From assembly GCF_900167575.1 (NCBI RefSeq), contig NZ_FUZP01000001.1:1860001-1924000 (forward strand): DNA of 64,000 nucleotides, read 5' to 3'. Positions 61,716-64,000 of this stretch are shown here, piece after piece (positions within the stretch are counted from its first letter, which is position 1; every line of letters begins with the position of its first letter). The DNA is from Okibacterium fritillariae. Lineage in GTDB: Bacteria > Actinomycetota > Actinomycetes > Actinomycetales > Microbacteriaceae. The position numbers and the translations under genes are program-made. The notes under the pieces were generated by a model. It was given only the letters and a program-made list of their open reading frames with translations. It was not told the DNA's origin and made no database searches.

Positions 61716-63157
61716 AGCGACGACTCCTTCTGCTCGGGGTTCTGCTCGGGGTTCGGCTCGGAGTCGAGCTCGGGGTTCTGCGGGGCGGCGGCCGGGGTGG
61801 CCGCCGGGAAGTTCGGGTTGACGAACGTGCGGGGCGCGTGGGCGCGCTCGTGCGTCGCGGCATCCTCGGTGTCGTCGGCCATTTCGGGCACGAACGTGTA
61901 CACGGGAGACGACGCGCGCTGCTCGATCTCGCGGTCGGCCATCTGGTGGGCCATGCGCTGCGTGTCGCGCACCGAGGCCGCGGCCGCCGCGCGTCGCTGC
62001 CGGTCGGTCAAGACGCCCGGCCCGCGACCGCCGATGATGCGGGCCACGAAGAACAGCGCCAGCACGAGCACGATGAGCACGGCCGCCGTGCCGAAGCCGC
62101 GCGCGATCATGTTGGGCTCGGGCGAACGCACGAAGTCGAACACCTGCAGCGGCAGCGAGATCATCGGGCCCTCGAAGGGGTTCGTGTTCATGACGGCCGT
62201 GACGCCCGACGTCAGCAGCACGGGCGAGGTCTCGCCGATGCCGCGGGCGGTGCCGAGGATGACGGCCGTGACGAGTCCGGACTTCGCGGTCGGCAGCACG
62301 ACGTGCCAGATGGTGCGCACGCGCGACGCGCCAAGAGCGTAGGACGCCTCACGGAGGTTGCCCGCGACGAGGCGCAGCACGACATCCGAGGCGCGGATGA
62401 CGATGGGCAGCATCATGACGGTGATGGCGAGCGACGCGGCGAAACCCGAGCGCTGGTGCGTGATCAGGGTGATGATGGCGGCATAGACGAAGAGGCCCGC
62501 GACGATCGAGGGCAGGGCCGTCATGGCGTCGGCGATGGTGCGCACGAACCGGGCGAACGGCCCGCCGACCTCGTTGAGGAACACGGCCGTGGTCACGCCG
62601 AGCGGCACCGTGATGGCCAGCGCGATGCTGATCTGGATGAGCGTGCCGACGATGGCGTGGATGATGCCACCCATGCTCAGCGGATCGAGCGGCCCGGCGA
62701 GCTCCATGGTCTGCGTGAAGAAGTTGAGGTGGGGCAGGGCCTCGCTGCCGCGCGCCAGCGTGTAGACGGCGATGAACACCAGCACCGCGAAGAGCGTGAT
62801 GCCCGCGCTGTAGAGCAGCGTGGTCATGACGCGGTCGCGCACCTGCTGACGGTCGGCGCGCAGCGAGACGAGCAGGGCGTAGAGGCCGATGAAGGCGAGG
62901 AACGCGACGACGCCCCAGCCGATCGCACCCGTCATGGGCGTGAACCAGCCGAAGAGCAGGCTCGCGATGGCCCCGCCCGCGAGGAGCGAGCCCAGCAGGT
63001 TGAACTTGTCGTCGATGGTGGACTGGCGGATGCGGCGGCGCTCGCCGATCTCGACACCCGTGGCATCGGGGATGAACGTGCGGGCGGGCGCGACGACCGG
63101 GTCGCGGCCCTCGTCGTCGGCTGCGACATCCGAGGGTCTGGTCAGAAGATCGCTCAC
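61712..63157 (-). CDS. pstA: Phosphate ABC transporter permease PstA with extended ends
   Basis: Permease half of the Pst channel. The 481-residue protein has six or more transmembrane helices and the EAA loop (REASYALGASRVRTIWHVVLPTAKSGLVT) that contacts PstB. It has about 50 extra N-terminal residues and a hydrophilic C-terminal tail of about 90 residues (rich in Glu, Pro, Asn and Ala), not typical for PstA. The GTG at 63157 is two bases after the pstC stop. Confidence 0.9.
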   Translation of the reverse strand: MSDLLTRPSDVAADDEGRDPVVAPARTFIPDATGVEIGERRRIRQSTIDDKFNLLGSLLAGGAIASLLFGWFTPMTGAIGWGVVAFLAFIGLYALLVSLRADRQQVRDRVMTTLLYSAGITLFAVLVFIAVYTLARGSEALPHLNFFTQTMELAGPLDPLSMGGIIHAIVGTLIQISIALAITVPLGVTTAVFLNEVGGPFARFVRTIADAMTALPSIVAGLFVYAAIITLITHQRSGFAASLAITVMMLPIVIRASDVVLRLVAGNLREASYALGASRVRTIWHVVLPTAKSGLVTAVILGTARGIGETSPVLLTSGVTAVMNTNPFEGPMISLPLQVFDFVRSPEPNMIARGFGTAAVLIVLVLALFFVARIIGGRGPGVLTDRQRRAAAAASVRDTQRMAHQMADREIEQRASSPVYTFVPEMADDTEDAATHERAHAPRTFVNPNFPAATPAAAPQNPELDSEPNPEQNPEQKESSL

Positions 63158-63159
63158 GA

Positions 63160-64000
63160 TCAGCTCGTCTCTGCGCCGGAGCGCGACCGGGCGACGATCG
63201 ACGACGCCGTGAAGTTGATGACGAGCGTGATGAGGAACAGCACGAGACCCGCAGCCATGAGTGCCGACAGTCCGAACTCGCTCGACTCGCCGTAGCGCAG
63301 GGCGATGAGGGCCGACACCGAGTTGGTGCCCGTCTTCAACACCTCCCAGTTGATGGTGAACACCGGGGAGATGATCATGTACACCGCGATCGTTTCGCCG
63401 AGCGCGCGGCCGAGGCCGAGCATCGTGCCACCGATCATGCCGCCCCGCCCGAAGGGCAGGACGACGGCCTTGATCATCCCCCAGCGGGTGGAACCGAGCG
63501 CGAATGCACCTTCGCGCTCCCCCGGCGGTGCCTGCGAGAAAGCTTCACGCATCACCGACGTCTGAGTGGGCACCACCATGAACGCCACCACGATGCCGGC
63601 GATGAACGCCGAACCCGTGAACGCGGCCGGTTCGGTGAGAGTGGTGCCCGACGCGTCATCCACGCGGAAGATCGGGATGAACGCGAGGTAGGTCGAGATC
63701 CACTGCGAGACCGGGATGATCGCGGCCTGCAAGAAAAAGGCGCCCCACAGCCCGAAGACGACACTCGGCACGGCGGCCATCAGGTCGACCATCGTGACGA
63801 GGAACTGGCGCACCTTGGGCGGCACGATCTCGGAGATCAGCAGGGCGGTTCCGAGTGCGAGCGGCACCGAGATGACCATGGCCACGAGCGCGATCGAGAA
63901 CGTGCCGAAGAGGATGGCCGCCATGCCGAACTTCTGCGTCTCGGGCGACCAGGCCTGCTCGACGAGGAACGACGGGCCCGCCACGCGCAGGGCGTCGCCG
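63160..64000 (-). CDS. pstC: Phosphate ABC transporter permease PstC, 5' end outside window
   Basis: Second permease subunit. The visible part (about 279 residues) has WSPETQKFGMAAILFGTFSIALV, five to six helices and the EAA loop REGAFALGSTRWGMIKAVVLPFGRGGM. Alignment of the start with known PstC proteins shows the first membrane segment is missing, and the frame stays open to base 64000, so the gene begins beyond the right edge. The in-frame GTG at 63984 is inside the gene, not its start. Confidence 0.9.
   Translation of the reverse strand, partial: GDALRVAGPSFLVEQAWSPETQKFGMAAILFGTFSIALVAMVISVPLALGTALLISEIVPPKVRQFLVTMVDLMAAVPSVVFGLWGAFFLQAAIIPVSQWISTYLAFIPIFRVDDASGTTLTEPAAFTGSAFIAGIVVAFMVVPTQTSVMREAFSQAPPGEREGAFALGSTRWGMIKAVVLPFGRGGMIGGTMLGLGRALGETIAVYMIISPVFTINWEVLKTGTNSVSALIALRYGESSEFGLSALMAAGLVLFLITLVINFTASSIVARSRSGAETS

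Noticed and set aside
59886-62342. 818-codon plus-strand frame opposite pstS and pstA
   Set aside because: Antisense to two proteins with clear Pst motifs; composition is Arg/Gly/Asp/Val-rich.

Overview
High-GC DNA with actinobacterial gene order, GTG starts, leaderless promoters and Pst/WxL-type surface proteins points to Actinobacteria, most likely Micrococcales and probably Microbacteriaceae. The genus cannot be fixed from the sequence alone. All genes look chromosomal and housekeeping-like. No IS element, phage, CRISPR array, tRNA or rRNA gene was recognised.

Region 1 (1-15 kb): the end of the division/cell-wall cluster on the minus strand (mraZ, rsmH, an FtsL-like gene, ftsI) followed by a DUF3040 gene, polyprenyl diphosphate synthase, an Rv2175c-like DNA-binding protein, a LysM cell-wall protein, a PASTA Ser/Thr kinase, class II DAHP synthase, PlsC acyltransferase, ROK glucokinase and FadD15-like acyl-CoA ligase. 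The gene content closely follows the Mycobacterium tuberculosis Rv2163c-Rv2187 block. Region 2 (15-24.5 kb): peptide deformylase, pyruvate carboxylase, a ParA-like ATPase, then a GarA/MerR/MerR/PgsA block like Rv1822-Rv1830. Region 3 (24.5-34.5 kb): Fur and catalase, a second acyl-CoA ligase, an LPXTG subtilase, a J-domain/NERD-like protein and a BCCT osmolyte transporter. Region 4 (34.6-41 kb): a complete fructose PTS operon, fruR-fruK-fruA-ptsI-ptsH. Region 5 (41-50 kb): a small membrane protein, an iron-box-controlled propeller plus HtaA-like surface protein, VOC, Tag glycosylase, DUF2207, aldo/keto reductase with its MerR regulator, and a membrane protein of unknown function.

Region 6 (50.3-64 kb) is the most unusual part. 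All genes are on the minus strand: pstC (cut by the window edge), pstA and a membrane-anchored pstS, then six secreted or membrane genes, and only then pstB. The six are an 875-residue PstS-like surface protein, a second small PstS-like protein, a WxL-like protein, a DUF916 protein, a paralogue of its membrane-proximal half, and a sortase-fold protein that has lost catalytic His and Cys. Candidate PHO boxes lie in front of the 875-residue gene and in front of the DUF916 gene. I infer a phosphate-starvation-induced cell-surface assembly that is coupled to the Pst transporter.

Two genome-scale habits are visible. First, many genes have a -10 hexamer exactly six bases before the start codon (leaderless transcripts). 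Second, short tandem repeats of 6, 12, 15, 18, 18 and 25 bp sit immediately after stop codons at six separate places.
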